In this document: positions 1 through 6,002 of the stretch, piece after piece
How the letters are laid out: each line of letters opens with the position of its first letter
Numbering within the stretch: the first letter of the stretch is position 1
IMG/VR virus record: IMGVR_UViG_3300041403_000826
Coordinates: 1-32,849 of that record
Direction: 5' to 3' (one strand)
Length of the DNA stretch: 32,849 nt
DNA from: a virus
Program-made: the position numbers and the translations under genes
The notes under the pieces: model-generated
What the model was told of the DNA's origin: nothing
Database searches by the model: none
The model's input: the letters and a program-made list of their open reading frames with translations, nothing else

Positions 1-1
1 G

Positions 2-2986
2 AACCTGCTCTACAACACTGTCGATCTGGGGCATCTCTCTGAGAAATATGTGCGAATCATGCAGGATCCGCAGAGGCGAAAAGCTATCACGAACCTCTGG
101 TCACAGGAAGCAGATCCACAGGCGACCAGGGCAGCGTTTGATCGTGACCTGGTTCAATACCTCAACAACATGGCGAACCCGGATTCATCCGAGGGAGTTC
201 TTAAGGGGTTGGGTGACCCAGCTATCGCCAGGAAGAAAGCCAACGTACTTTCGGCCTTCCTGGGATTTAAAAAGAAAGACATACAGTTTCGAAACAACGC
301 ACAACGTCAGCGCATACTGCTCGAGCACCTCAATCCGGATCGCGCAGACAATCTGATTCGTGGTCGTCGTCTCGATGCGATCAATGACGTTTCCCCAGCT
401 CAGTTGGAGAAGATGCCGCTGAACAGGGATGCGTATCGGCGGATACAGGAGAACTTTGAACCTGGACAATCCTCTGATCTGGACTCACTGGTTATCAGTG
501 AATCCTCCGTCCGCAAAATGGATGTTGGGGATAAAGCGAAAAAACAAGTTGGCCTCTCCATAGCGGATTACCCAAAAAACCCTGTCAAGGACTCCGTTGC
601 TCTACCCGCTCGACTGGGTGTCGTTAATCAGAATATTGCTGGGGTGCCCAAAAGTTATAAGGAGGTTTTGAACATTGTGAAGCAGCAGGTCGATCGCATT
701 GCTGCTGTTCGCAAAGAAGACCCCGAATTCGCAAAGCGAAGTGCTGGGTTCTACGAGGACATGGCTCAGGTTGGAATGAATGTCGCCGAAAGCATCCGAC
801 CAGTAGGTCGAAGCCAATACGACACTGCTGACCTCATCATCCGATTGATTGCTTTAGGGTCTCCGCGATCATCTGTCAGCAGTAATGCGTCTAAATCAGT
901 TCGCAGCTTCATGTCGCCTTTCGGCACCCCCGCTGGATACAAGCTGGGAATGGGTACCGCTCAGAGGGGCGCACAGAAAACGGCAAACGACTGGCATAAC
1001 GGGAAGCACTTTGATGTGTTGTCAGAAGATGCAGTTGGTGCGGATGATAAAGTTCGCAACTTTTATTTGAATGCCATGGCAGACCTCATTGATATGGCTC
1101 GGGCCGATGGCGATCAGACAGAGGTCAAACGTCTGACGAAACGTGTCGCTCAGACGTTGGGACTGCATAAATCCGGGGAGATGACTCAGGAGATAGCTGA
1201 GAAAACCCAGACATTTCTCGATGGTCTCGCTACCGTGGACATGTGGGATATGGCATCCAAAGGCTATGCTCACCCGGCATACATAATCAAGCGAGGTAGG
1301 AAGTATGGAAGTGACAAACCATTCCAGTGGTCGGTTCCAGAGCAACGTGAGAGACGGCGCATCGACGATCCTCTTTTTGAAAAAGCCCTGAAAGAGTCTC
1401 CCATCATGGTGATGACGACCAAAGGCAAACAGAAGCCGCGCCCGGCGACTAGTATCATGGAGTTGGACTACCAGTATGCTCGCGCATTTCAGATCGATGG
1501 AAAAAGAGACTGGAACAAATTGTCATGGGAGGATCGCAAAGCTGAAGGGTTTGACCCTGATACTGAGTGGTCGTATTACAAGCGACCTGACGAGGGGGGG
1601 CTTTCCCCGGGTGGATCCGGACCCGTTTACGATGCCCAGCAAACGATCGACGGATTGATTGCCGATGAAATGAATTTGCAGGGTCTAGCTGGCTTTTACG
1701 GCAAAGAGAAGCTGAAGGCTAGGAACGCTCAAGAAATTTTGTGGGCAGTTGAAAAGCGTGACAACCCGCTGTTGTCGAATCGAAATTTGGAACTGTTTGG
1801 TGACAGACTCAACACGTTTACCGAAACCCTTAAAAAGATGTTTGCAGGGGAAGACTGGGCAACAAACATGGACGAGAAATCTGCCCGTGCAGTTGAACTG
1901 ATCAATGACACATTTAATTCAGTTGCCGACCAGGCATTACCGATTGAGGTAACGTCAATGGGAACGAGCGCAGAGGCGAAAGCGATTCAGTCGCTCGAGG
2001 CAGACCTGGGTGTTGAGGCGATGACAGAAGCTGTTGCGGACGGGTTAGCCGAAGAGCTTCAAGCCGCGATCGACGTTGCTGGGGGCAACGCACTCATCAA
2101 TGTTGTCAGGACTGGACAGGGTGGATTTTTAGAAAAAGGGTCAGCAAACTTTTCTTCAAACATCGTTATCGGATTGCGAGGAGATCCATCGCAAACAAAA
2201 ACGATCATGGACGCTCTTTCCCTCGCATGGGATCAGAAGAGCGGAAATATCATACGCCCGGCGACACTCGAGGAAAGAGCTGCTGGAACGGGTATGAACA
2301 CTGCCATTCAGTTTGACACACGCAAACTGGACGCAGCTCAAAAGAAGGCTTTTTATGAGGATCTTTCAGCACTAAAAGACGCCGACGGGAACACGTTCCT
2401 GACGGGGTTCACGGAAACTCCGGAAGGAATGTTTATCGGCGATCAGTTCTATGATGGAAACATGCAGGACGCTATTACCGAAAACCGTGACACCATTCTG
2501 TCCATCAGTGATAAGTATGATGTTCCTCAATACGACATCACAGATATTGTGATTGAGACCTTTGATCGCCCTGTTGATGAAGCAGGTCGAAATGCTGTAT
2601 TCGAGACAAACGAGACTCTCGCTCGAGCAGTATTTGCTTTAGGGAAGTCCAGAATTGATGCAGCCAGGGAAAAGGCATCAAAGAGGTCTCCAGGCAACGT
2701 GGACGAGAGGCTGGATGTTGTTGGAAGATCCAGACGGATAGCATCCGAGACTGAAGGGCCAATGCTGAAATCGCACAGAGACGACCTTTTGGTGAGACTG
2801 TCTGAACCCATCGATGTCATGGCGTTGGACGGTTTGCTAGAAGACAAAGAGGTTAAAGCAATAAAGAGCGACCTCAAGAAACTGGTAGCGGCGATTCCTT
2901 TGGCGAAGAAGGCAAAGAAAAAACCATTGAAAAAGCCCAAAAAGAAAGTAGCTTCGAAAGGAAATAAGAAAAAAGGTAGTCAATGA
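2..2986 (+). CDS. Large virion-associated / polyvalent phage protein, 5' end missing
   Basis: The frame is open from base 2, so the gene enters the window already in progress. A GTG at 50 could be a start but has no Shine-Dalgarno sequence, and the codons before it (NLLYNTVDLGHL) read like protein. About 994 residues are visible. Counting from the GTG, residues about 230-480 hold a pattern I associate with large polyvalent phage proteins: FYEDMA, then ALGSPRSSVSSN, KVRNFYLNAM, ATVDMWDMA and finally ELDYQYARAFQ. The rest is mostly helical and charged. The last 30 residues are a lysine-rich tail (KKAKKKPLKKPKKK) that could contact nucleic acid. It follows the tail and internal-protein genes if the genome is circular, so a virion protein ejected with DNA is the likeliest role. 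This is inference; no enzyme active site was identified. Confidence 0.7.
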   Translation, partial: NLLYNTVDLGHLSEKYVRIMQDPQRRKAITNLWSQEADPQATRAAFDRDLVQYLNNMANPDSSEGVLKGLGDPAIARKKANVLSAFLGFKKKDIQFRNNAQRQRILLEHLNPDRADNLIRGRRLDAINDVSPAQLEKMPLNRDAYRRIQENFEPGQSSDLDSLVISESSVRKMDVGDKAKKQVGLSIADYPKNPVKDSVALPARLGVVNQNIAGVPKSYKEVLNIVKQQVDRIAAVRKEDPEFAKRSAGFYEDMAQVGMNVAESIRPVGRSQYDTADLIIRLIALGSPRSSVSSNASKSVRSFMSPFGTPAGYKLGMGTAQRGAQKTANDWHNGKHFDVLSEDAVGADDKVRNFYLNAMADLIDMARADGDQTEVKRLTKRVAQTLGLHKSGEMTQEIAEKTQTFLDGLATVDMWDMASKGYAHPAYIIKRGRKYGSDKPFQWSVPEQRERRRIDDPLFEKALKESPIMVMTTKGKQKPRPATSIMELDYQYARAFQIDGKRDWNKLSWEDRKAEGFDPDTEWSYYKRPDEGGLSPGGSGPVYDAQQTIDGLIADEMNLQGLAGFYGKEKLKARNAQEILWAVEKRDNPLLSNRNLELFGDRLNTFTETLKKMFAGEDWATNMDEKSARAVELINDTFNSVADQALPIEVTSMGTSAEAKAIQSLEADLGVEAMTEAVADGLAEELQAAIDVAGGNALINVVRTGQGGFLEKGSANFSSNIVIGLRGDPSQTKTIMDALSLAWDQKSGNIIRPATLEERAAGTGMNTAIQFDTRKLDAAQKKAFYEDLSALKDADGNTFLTGFTETPEGMFIGDQFYDGNMQDAITENRDTILSISDKYDVPQYDITDIVIETFDRPVDEAGRNAVFETNETLARAVFALGKSRIDAAREKASKRSPGNVDERLDVVGRSRRIASETEGPMLKSHRDDLLVRLSEPIDVMALDGLLEDKEVKAIKSDLKKLVAAIPLAKKAKKKPLKKPKKKVASKGNKKKGSQ

Positions 2987-3186
2987 GTGAAGATAAACCA
3001 GCATTCCGAGAGATTTCCATGGAAGAGTTCAAAAAGCTTTCTCGGGCCGAGAAAACAGCATACATGAACGAACAAGCCAAAGCGGACGGTCGTTACTACG
3101 GAAAACACATCTTTAATAACCAGCATGAAGCACTGGGGATTTTTGGTGCCATCTCAGGCGCGATGGCAAAGGACGAGGAAGATTGA
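2983..3186 (+). CDS. Small acidic hypothetical protein (67 aa)
   Basis: I do not recognise this protein. It starts at an ATG that overlaps the stop codon of the preceding large gene (ATGA-type overlap), so it is probably translated by coupling. It is short, charged and predicted mostly helical (MEEFKKLSRAEKTAYMNEQAK), with an acidic end (KDEED). It is the last gene before two intrinsic terminators, so it closes the late (virion) operon. A small accessory to the preceding virion protein is possible, but nothing in the sequence shows a function. Confidence 0.6.
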   Translation: MSEDKPAFREISMEEFKKLSRAEKTAYMNEQAKADGRYYGKHIFNNQHEALGIFGAISGAMAKDEED

Positions 3187-3225
3187 GGTTCATCGGTAAA
3201 AAGAAGCTTTGCCCAGCAGCAACTC

Positions 3226-3250
3226 AAGCACCCATTCGGGTGCTTTTTTT
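3226..3250 (+). terminator. Rho-independent terminator of the late operon
   Basis: An 8-bp perfect stem AAGCACCC / GGGTGCTT closes a 4-base loop and runs into seven T residues. It sits 40 bases after the stop of the last virion gene on the same strand. This is a textbook intrinsic terminator and marks the end of the late transcript. Confidence 0.9.
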
Positions 3251-3315
3251 ATTGAATCCCAGCTCTGACTGTGTCAGCTTTCTCCCGTAATAAGTATGCA
3301 ACGCCTATTACTTTC

Positions 3316-3360
3316 GAGCGTCTACCGTGGTTTTGCCGGACCCCAGACGCTCTTTTTTTT
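3316..3360 (+). terminator. Second intrinsic terminator upstream of attP
   Basis: A perfect 8-bp stem GAGCGTCT / AGACGCTC with a 21-base loop (which can form a further short CCG/CGG pairing) is followed by eight T residues. With the terminator at 3226 it makes a double stop between the late genes and the attP/integrase region, shielding the promoter at 3428 from readthrough. The large loop makes it less certain than the first one. Confidence 0.7.
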
Positions 3361-3427
3361 GCCCCGCTCAAACTAGTCATAATCATACTGATGCATTATC
3401 ACGCGTTTCCACCAAACCTCGCTGGAG

Positions 3428-3456
3428 TTGACTGTTCTATAGTTTCATAATAATAT
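3428..3456 (+). promoter_or_regulatory. Sigma70-type promoter pointing through attP to the integrase
   Basis: TTGACT at 3428-3433 (-35), a 17-base spacer, then TAATAT at 3451-3456 (-10). Both boxes are close to consensus and the spacing is ideal. Transcription would start near 3463, at the left arm of the inverted repeat, cross the attP core and reach the integrase start at 3583. The region is AT-rich and free of genes. No other good promoter was found between here and the integrase. After integration the promoter and the gene would be on opposite ends of the prophage. Confidence 0.7.
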
Positions 3457-3461
3457 ATTTT

Positions 3462-3566
3462 CTCAGTGAGAGGCAGAAAACCTTTATGTGACTACGGATC
3501 AGGAGGTTTGGGGTTCGACTCCCTACGGGTGTACCATTACTAATACACTATCTGCTTCTCGCTGAG
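3462..3566. repeat. 16-bp inverted repeat flanking the attP core
   Basis: Left arm CTCAGTGAGAGGCAGA (3462-3477), right arm TCTGCTTCTCGCTGAG (3551-3566). As DNA the arms are complementary at 14 of 16 positions; both exceptions become G-U pairs in RNA, so the transcript can form a continuous 16-bp stem. The repeat is centred at about 3514, inside the T-loop of the tRNA-like core. It may be a pair of integrase arm-binding sites, an RNA structure in the integrase leader, or both. Confidence 0.7.
3490..3536 (+). other. attP: attP core: 3' part of a tRNA-Arg(ACG) gene
   Basis: Read as tRNA: anticodon loop CTACGGA (3492-3498) with anticodon ACG, 3' anticodon stem TCAGG, variable region AGGTT, T-arm TGGGG-TTCGACT-CCCTA (3509-3525, five pairs counting one G-T), acceptor 3' strand CGGGTGT, A73 and CCA ending at 3536. 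The matching 5' half (acceptor, D-arm, full anticodon stem) is absent, so this is not a working tRNA gene. Tyrosine integrases commonly use tRNA 3' halves as attachment sites, and an integrase begins 46 bases downstream. The exact left border of the identity segment cannot be fixed without the host sequence. Confidence 0.8.
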
Positions 3567-3582
3567 TAAGAAAGACTTAGTT

Positions 3583-4641
3583 ATGAAGCTTGAGTGTAAA
3601 ATAAACCTATTTAAGCGCGGAAAAACCTACTTTGCGAAATCCACCGTTTTGGGTACAGTCGCGACGGTCTCCACGGGGGTGCGCTGCAAAAAAACGGCAA
3701 AAAAGATTGCCGAGCAAAAATTGACCCTCCTCCTCCAGCAGTCAGACTCCGTCTGGCGCGTGCGCTACCTGGTCGATGAGTTCTCCAAAAACGCCTTCCA
3801 CATTCGACGGGCGACCATCAGCGGGGTGCGTGGGTTCGTCGCCATGTTTTTGAAAACACTGGACCTATCGTGGGATCACCCCGTAGAGGAGGTGTTCACC
3901 AAAGATAACGCCAACGCATTCTTCCGTTTACGGCTCAATGGGGCAGCTCATTCGGCGAGAACAACGGCATCGATAACGGCGAACACAATCCTTCGATCAG
4001 TCAAACAGCTGTTCAGCGACCGGATGGTGGACACGTATTCCAGGTCACTGCCCGATTGCGTAGACGGTTTCAAAGCAGTCAAGCCACTGCCAGTCAGGCA
4101 GAAACAATACACCGTCTCGGATAAAAAGGATAAAATGCTCAAGGTCATCCAACAGTGCGAAGCACTCAAAGAGTCGGATCCGGGCGCATACCTGGCTTAT
4201 TGGCTCATGCTGCACTGCGGTCTGCGGCGCGGAGAAGCCGCCGCTGCTCGCTGGTCATGGATCACTCCTCACGGTCTCATGGTTCAGGAGGAGGAGGATT
4301 TCAGCACCAAAAGTGGCAGGTCGCGCCTTATCCCGCTTTCCAAAGACCAGATTGCCCACCTTGAGACGTTTAAGGAGGAGCGAGTCCACATACTGCCCGG
4401 CCCCATGACGGCACGTCTGAGAGACCATTCTGACGTTGTCGCCAAAATCATTCGTGCAGCAGGTTTCACCGGATCCAAATCAGTCCACGAACTTCGCAAA
4501 TACTTTGGAGCAAACGTAGCGACCCAGCTGGGGTTGTTTGCTGCTCAAAAATATCTGGGGCATCACTCCCCGGAGATCACCTCACGATACTACGCTGACT
4601 TGATCGATCAAAAACCCGTGGAGATTAAAATCCTGGCTTGA
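3583..4641 (+). CDS. int: Tyrosine-family site-specific integrase
   Basis: Catalyses integration of the circular phage DNA into the host tRNA gene and, with help, excision. The 352 residues have the usual order: an N-terminal DNA-binding part (about 1-60), a core-binding helical domain (about 55-160) and a catalytic domain (about 175-345). The catalytic set is visible: R215 in HCGLRRGE, K243 in TKSGRSRLIPL, H302 and R305 in VHELRK, H327 in YLGHHSPE and the nucleophile Y336 in TSRYYADL. The length is normal and nothing is missing. It lies directly downstream of the tRNA-like attP core, in the same direction, as expected. The ATG at 3583 has only a weak ribosome-binding site. Its promoter appears to be the one at 3428, on the far side of the attP core. 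Confidence 0.96.
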   Translation: MKLECKINLFKRGKTYFAKSTVLGTVATVSTGVRCKKTAKKIAEQKLTLLLQQSDSVWRVRYLVDEFSKNAFHIRRATISGVRGFVAMFLKTLDLSWDHPVEEVFTKDNANAFFRLRLNGAAHSARTTASITANTILRSVKQLFSDRMVDTYSRSLPDCVDGFKAVKPLPVRQKQYTVSDKKDKMLKVIQQCEALKESDPGAYLAYWLMLHCGLRRGEAAAARWSWITPHGLMVQEEEDFSTKSGRSRLIPLSKDQIAHLETFKEERVHILPGPMTARLRDHSDVVAKIIRAAGFTGSKSVHELRKYFGANVATQLGLFAAQKYLGHHSPEITSRYYADLIDQKPVEIKILA

Positions 4642-4648
4642 CAGGATC

Positions 4649-4681
4649 AGGTGCCTGGCCCGATGGGTGGGTCAGGCACCT
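4649..4681 (+). other. Strong 14-bp hairpin just after int
   Basis: Bases 4649-4662 pair with 4668-4681 (core AGGTGCCTG / CAGGCACCT, extended by four pairs and two G-U pairs) around a 5-base loop. It starts 8 bases after the integrase stop and ends one base before the ATG at 4683. There is no T-run, so it is not a classic terminator. It would cover the ribosome-loading region of the next gene, so it may block or couple its translation, or protect the 3' end of the int message. Confidence 0.6.
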
Positions 4682-4682
4682 C

Positions 4683-5144
4683 ATGAAACTACAGTTCAAC
4701 CACTCAACCATCACAACCGTCTGGCTCGAGGTGTGGGAAACACCTGCGCTCACCAGGCGATCCAAAACAAACCCCATGTTCAACACGCACCCACTCTCCG
4801 GTGCGATGCGAAACCGCCAGGCTTCCTTCCTGGCCGAACTACTCATGAACATTGCTATAGGAAACGGCGCACAGTTTGGCGCGATCTCGACTGTGGACGT
4901 GCCTCCGGATATTGAGGTCAAATGGTCTGCCAAAGCTCACAAGCTGATCGCATCCCCTAAAGAACTCAAACCCGGCTACAAATTCGTTCTGGCTACCGGG
5001 TTCCCAGAAATCGAGATCCTGGGCTGGGCTCACGCAGAGGAGATCACCCGGCCCATGCCAAATCACCCCAGAAACGCGCGATACATTGGCCGGGACAAAC
5101 TGCATGCGATCGAATCGTTGATAAAAAAATATGCGATCAAATAA
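4683..5144 (+). CDS. Nuclease-like phage protein of unknown function
   Basis: 153 residues from the ATG at 4683. A TTG at 4638 overlapping the int stop would add 15 residues, but those would be encoded by the hairpin at 4649-4681, so I prefer the ATG. The middle and end (RQASFLAELLMNIAIGN, then DIEVKWSA, then FVLATGFPEIEILGWAHAEE) resemble small phage proteins whose conserved pattern ends in a 'VLVTG-P-F-I-GW--G-EA' block. The spacing of E, D and E-V-K is what a PD-(D/E)XK nuclease fold would need, but the match is weak. It lies between integrase and the regulatory switch. Function is inferred only at the level of fold. Confidence 0.65.
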   Translation: MKLQFNHSTITTVWLEVWETPALTRRSKTNPMFNTHPLSGAMRNRQASFLAELLMNIAIGNGAQFGAISTVDVPPDIEVKWSAKAHKLIASPKELKPGYKFVLATGFPEIEILGWAHAEEITRPMPNHPRNARYIGRDKLHAIESLIKKYAIK

Positions 5145-5181
5145 GGGGTTGGACGGTTTTTGTCCTACGGGGACTGTTCAG

Positions 5182-5403
5182 ATGAACAGCATGAAGGTTC
5201 ACCCGTCACTCATCGCTATTCTGCGCCGAATTGCTCGAGAAGAGCACTCAACTCCGCAGCATATTCTGAGTCGGGTGCTTGATCAATCTGACGCTTTGCT
5301 TCCGCCAGAATCAACAACTCCAGAACCTGGGTGCGGGATCTGCGAGATTTCTTTGCCAGGCTCGAAAGAGCCTCCTTCGCGTTGGAATCAATCCAGGCAT
5401 TGA
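5182..5403 (+). CDS. Possible ribbon-helix-helix protein, antisense to the 5216-5458 gene
   Basis: The N-terminal 32 residues (MKVHPSLIAILRRIAREE then HSTPQHILSRVL) look like a short beta strand followed by two helices, the RHH plan. The frame is open upstream to 5131, overlapping the previous gene, but I favour ATG 5182 or 5191 because a purine-rich stretch precedes them. From about residue 45 the composition becomes unlike a protein (proline, cysteine and tryptophan rich). Most of the frame lies opposite the better-looking minus-strand gene. Either it is a shadow, or only its first half is real. Confidence 0.35.
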   Translation: MNSMKVHPSLIAILRRIAREEHSTPQHILSRVLDQSDALLPPESTTPEPGCGICEISLPGSKEPPSRWNQSRH

Positions 5404-5458
5404 AATTGGCTTTGTTTTTTGCTCTGACAGGTAAACTCACGCTCACACAATACATCAT
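5216..5458 (-). CDS. Ribbon-helix-helix candidate repressor (80 aa)
   Basis: The only convincing minus-strand gene in the window. Residues about 16-55 (KANFNAWIDSNAKEALSSLA, then KKSRRSRTQVLELLILAEAK) fit a strand-helix-helix RHH fold with a basic turn, followed by an acidic helical tail. It is transcribed away from the operator and promoter at 5501-5536, the place where a temperate phage keeps its repressor. This makes it the best candidate for the lysogeny repressor, though no classical CI-type HTH is present. The start could be either of two adjacent ATGs (5458 or 5455) and neither has a clear ribosome-binding site. Identity as RHH is by pattern only. Confidence 0.6.
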   Translation of the reverse strand: MMYCVSVSLPVRAKNKANFNAWIDSNAKEALSSLAKKSRRSRTQVLELLILAEAKRQIDQAPDSEYAAELSALLEQFGAE

Positions 5459-5500
5459 CGAACGAAAAGAAAAAGATAGAAAAATAATTTTAATTTTCTA

Positions 5501-5536
5501 TTGACCTAGGCGCACAATAGGCGCATATTGGGCGCA
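5501..5536 (+). promoter_or_regulatory. Early promoter overlapped by an 11-bp-phased operator
   Basis: TTGACC at 5501-5506 and CATATT at 5524-5529, 17 bases apart, form a plausible promoter for the gene at 5536. Three heptamers follow at exact 11-base steps: AGGCGCA (5508-5514), AGGCGCA (5519-5525) and GGGCGCA (5530-5536). They cover the spacer, the -10 box and the start point, so a bound protein would block transcription. An 11-bp step places each copy on the same face of the helix, as expected for a cooperatively binding RHH repressor. The predicted start is at or beside the ATG at 5536, so the mRNA may have no leader. Confidence 0.65.
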
Positions 5537-5763
5537 TGGAAAACACGGAAGCCAGAGAGGCAATAATCAACAACGTAGCGGCAGAGGCCGTTCAGGCATA
5601 TGAGTTCAATTGCTCATGGGGTCAGACTAAGCAGTCAATCGTTGAAGGACTCATAAACAACGGAATCTCGGTCAACAAGCCACTCGTCCTGCATGTCCTC
5701 AACCTGGCCAAAGTGAAATGGCAATCATTATCACAAAAGACTCGGGCTGAAATTTGCGCTTAA
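5536..5763 (+). CDS. First early gene, hypothetical (75 aa)
   Basis: I do not recognise this protein. It is 75 residues, predicted mostly helical (EAREAIINNVAAEAVQAYEF ... KQSIVEGLINNGISVNKPLV), with no membrane segment. The ATG at 5536 begins within the third operator heptamer, with no room for a ribosome-binding site if transcription starts at the predicted point. As the first gene under the operator, on the side opposite the candidate repressor, it sits where Cro-like or anti-repressor genes are found. A helical DNA-binding or regulatory role is therefore possible but only from position. An isolated fourth operator heptamer begins two bases after its stop. Confidence 0.6.
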   Translation: MENTEAREAIINNVAAEAVQAYEFNCSWGQTKQSIVEGLINNGISVNKPLVLHVLNLAKVKWQSLSQKTRAEICA

Positions 5764-5764
5764 T

Positions 5765-5771
5765 AGGCGCA
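5765..5771 (+). promoter_or_regulatory. Isolated fourth copy of the AGGCGCA operator heptamer
   Basis: AGGCGCA preceded by T, as in the first two copies of the upstream array, lies directly after the TAA at 5761-5763 and 13 bases before the ATG of the RHH gene at 5784. It could be a site for autoregulation of that gene. A seven-base word will also occur by chance in a window this size, so confidence is limited. Confidence 0.4.
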
Positions 5772-5783
5772 TTGTATGCATCT

Positions 5784-5918
5784 ATGAAAATCAAAAACAT
5801 TCAAATTCCAAATGCCCTACACCAGCAGATCAAACTGCTGGCGGTTCAGAAGGGCGTCACCATTCAGGCCTGGGTCGCTGACACGCTCCAGGCCGCAATC
5901 AACAGAAAACGAAAATGA
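5784..5918 (+). CDS. Arc-type ribbon-helix-helix DNA-binding protein (44 aa)
   Basis: A very short protein with a clear RHH plan: beta strand MKIKNIQIPN, helix ALHQQIKLLAVQKG, then helix VTIQAWVADTLQAAI and a basic tail NRKRK. Proteins such as Arc bind DNA as dimers by inserting the paired strands into the major groove. It follows an AGGCGCA heptamer and lies two genes from the operator array, so it probably regulates early genes or itself. Its stop overlaps the ATG of the next microprotein gene (ATGA). It was identified by translating the gap between longer genes. The fold is well supported; the target is inferred. Confidence 0.75.
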   Translation: MKIKNIQIPNALHQQIKLLAVQKGVTIQAWVADTLQAAINRKRK

Positions 5919-6001
5919 GCATCATCATTGGAACAACATTAATCACGCTTCTCTTCGTGTGCGCCATCAGCGGATTCGTTGGGGAGGAAAAACACTGGTA
6001 A
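5915..6001 (+). CDS. Single-pass membrane microprotein (28 aa)
   Basis: Begins in the ATGA overlap with the RHH gene and ends one base before the ERF gene's ATG. It encodes MSIIIGTTLITLLFVCAISG followed by FVGEEKHW: one uninterrupted hydrophobic segment of about 20 residues and a short charged C-terminus. Coding potential rests on the tight coupling on both sides and on the clean membrane segment. Small membrane proteins in phage early regions include superinfection-exclusion and host-takeover factors, but nothing here identifies which. The GGGGAGG that serves as the ribosome-binding site of the ERF gene lies within its last codons. Confidence 0.5.
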   Translation: MSIIIGTTLITLLFVCAISGFVGEEKHW

Positions 6002-6002
6002 A

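Noticed and set aside
48-356. A short + frame at the window start, the one that a direct circular join would continue
   Set aside because: It lies wholly inside the frame of the large virion protein, its composition is unlike protein, and it stops early.
2527-2940. Open minus-strand frame of 137 codons
   Set aside because: It mirrors the + strand gene codon by codon; its serine/phenylalanine-rich translation is typical of an antisense shadow.
3490-3536. A functional tRNA-Arg gene
   Set aside because: Only the 3' part from the anticodon loop to CCA is present; the 5' half is missing, so it is an attachment-site copy.
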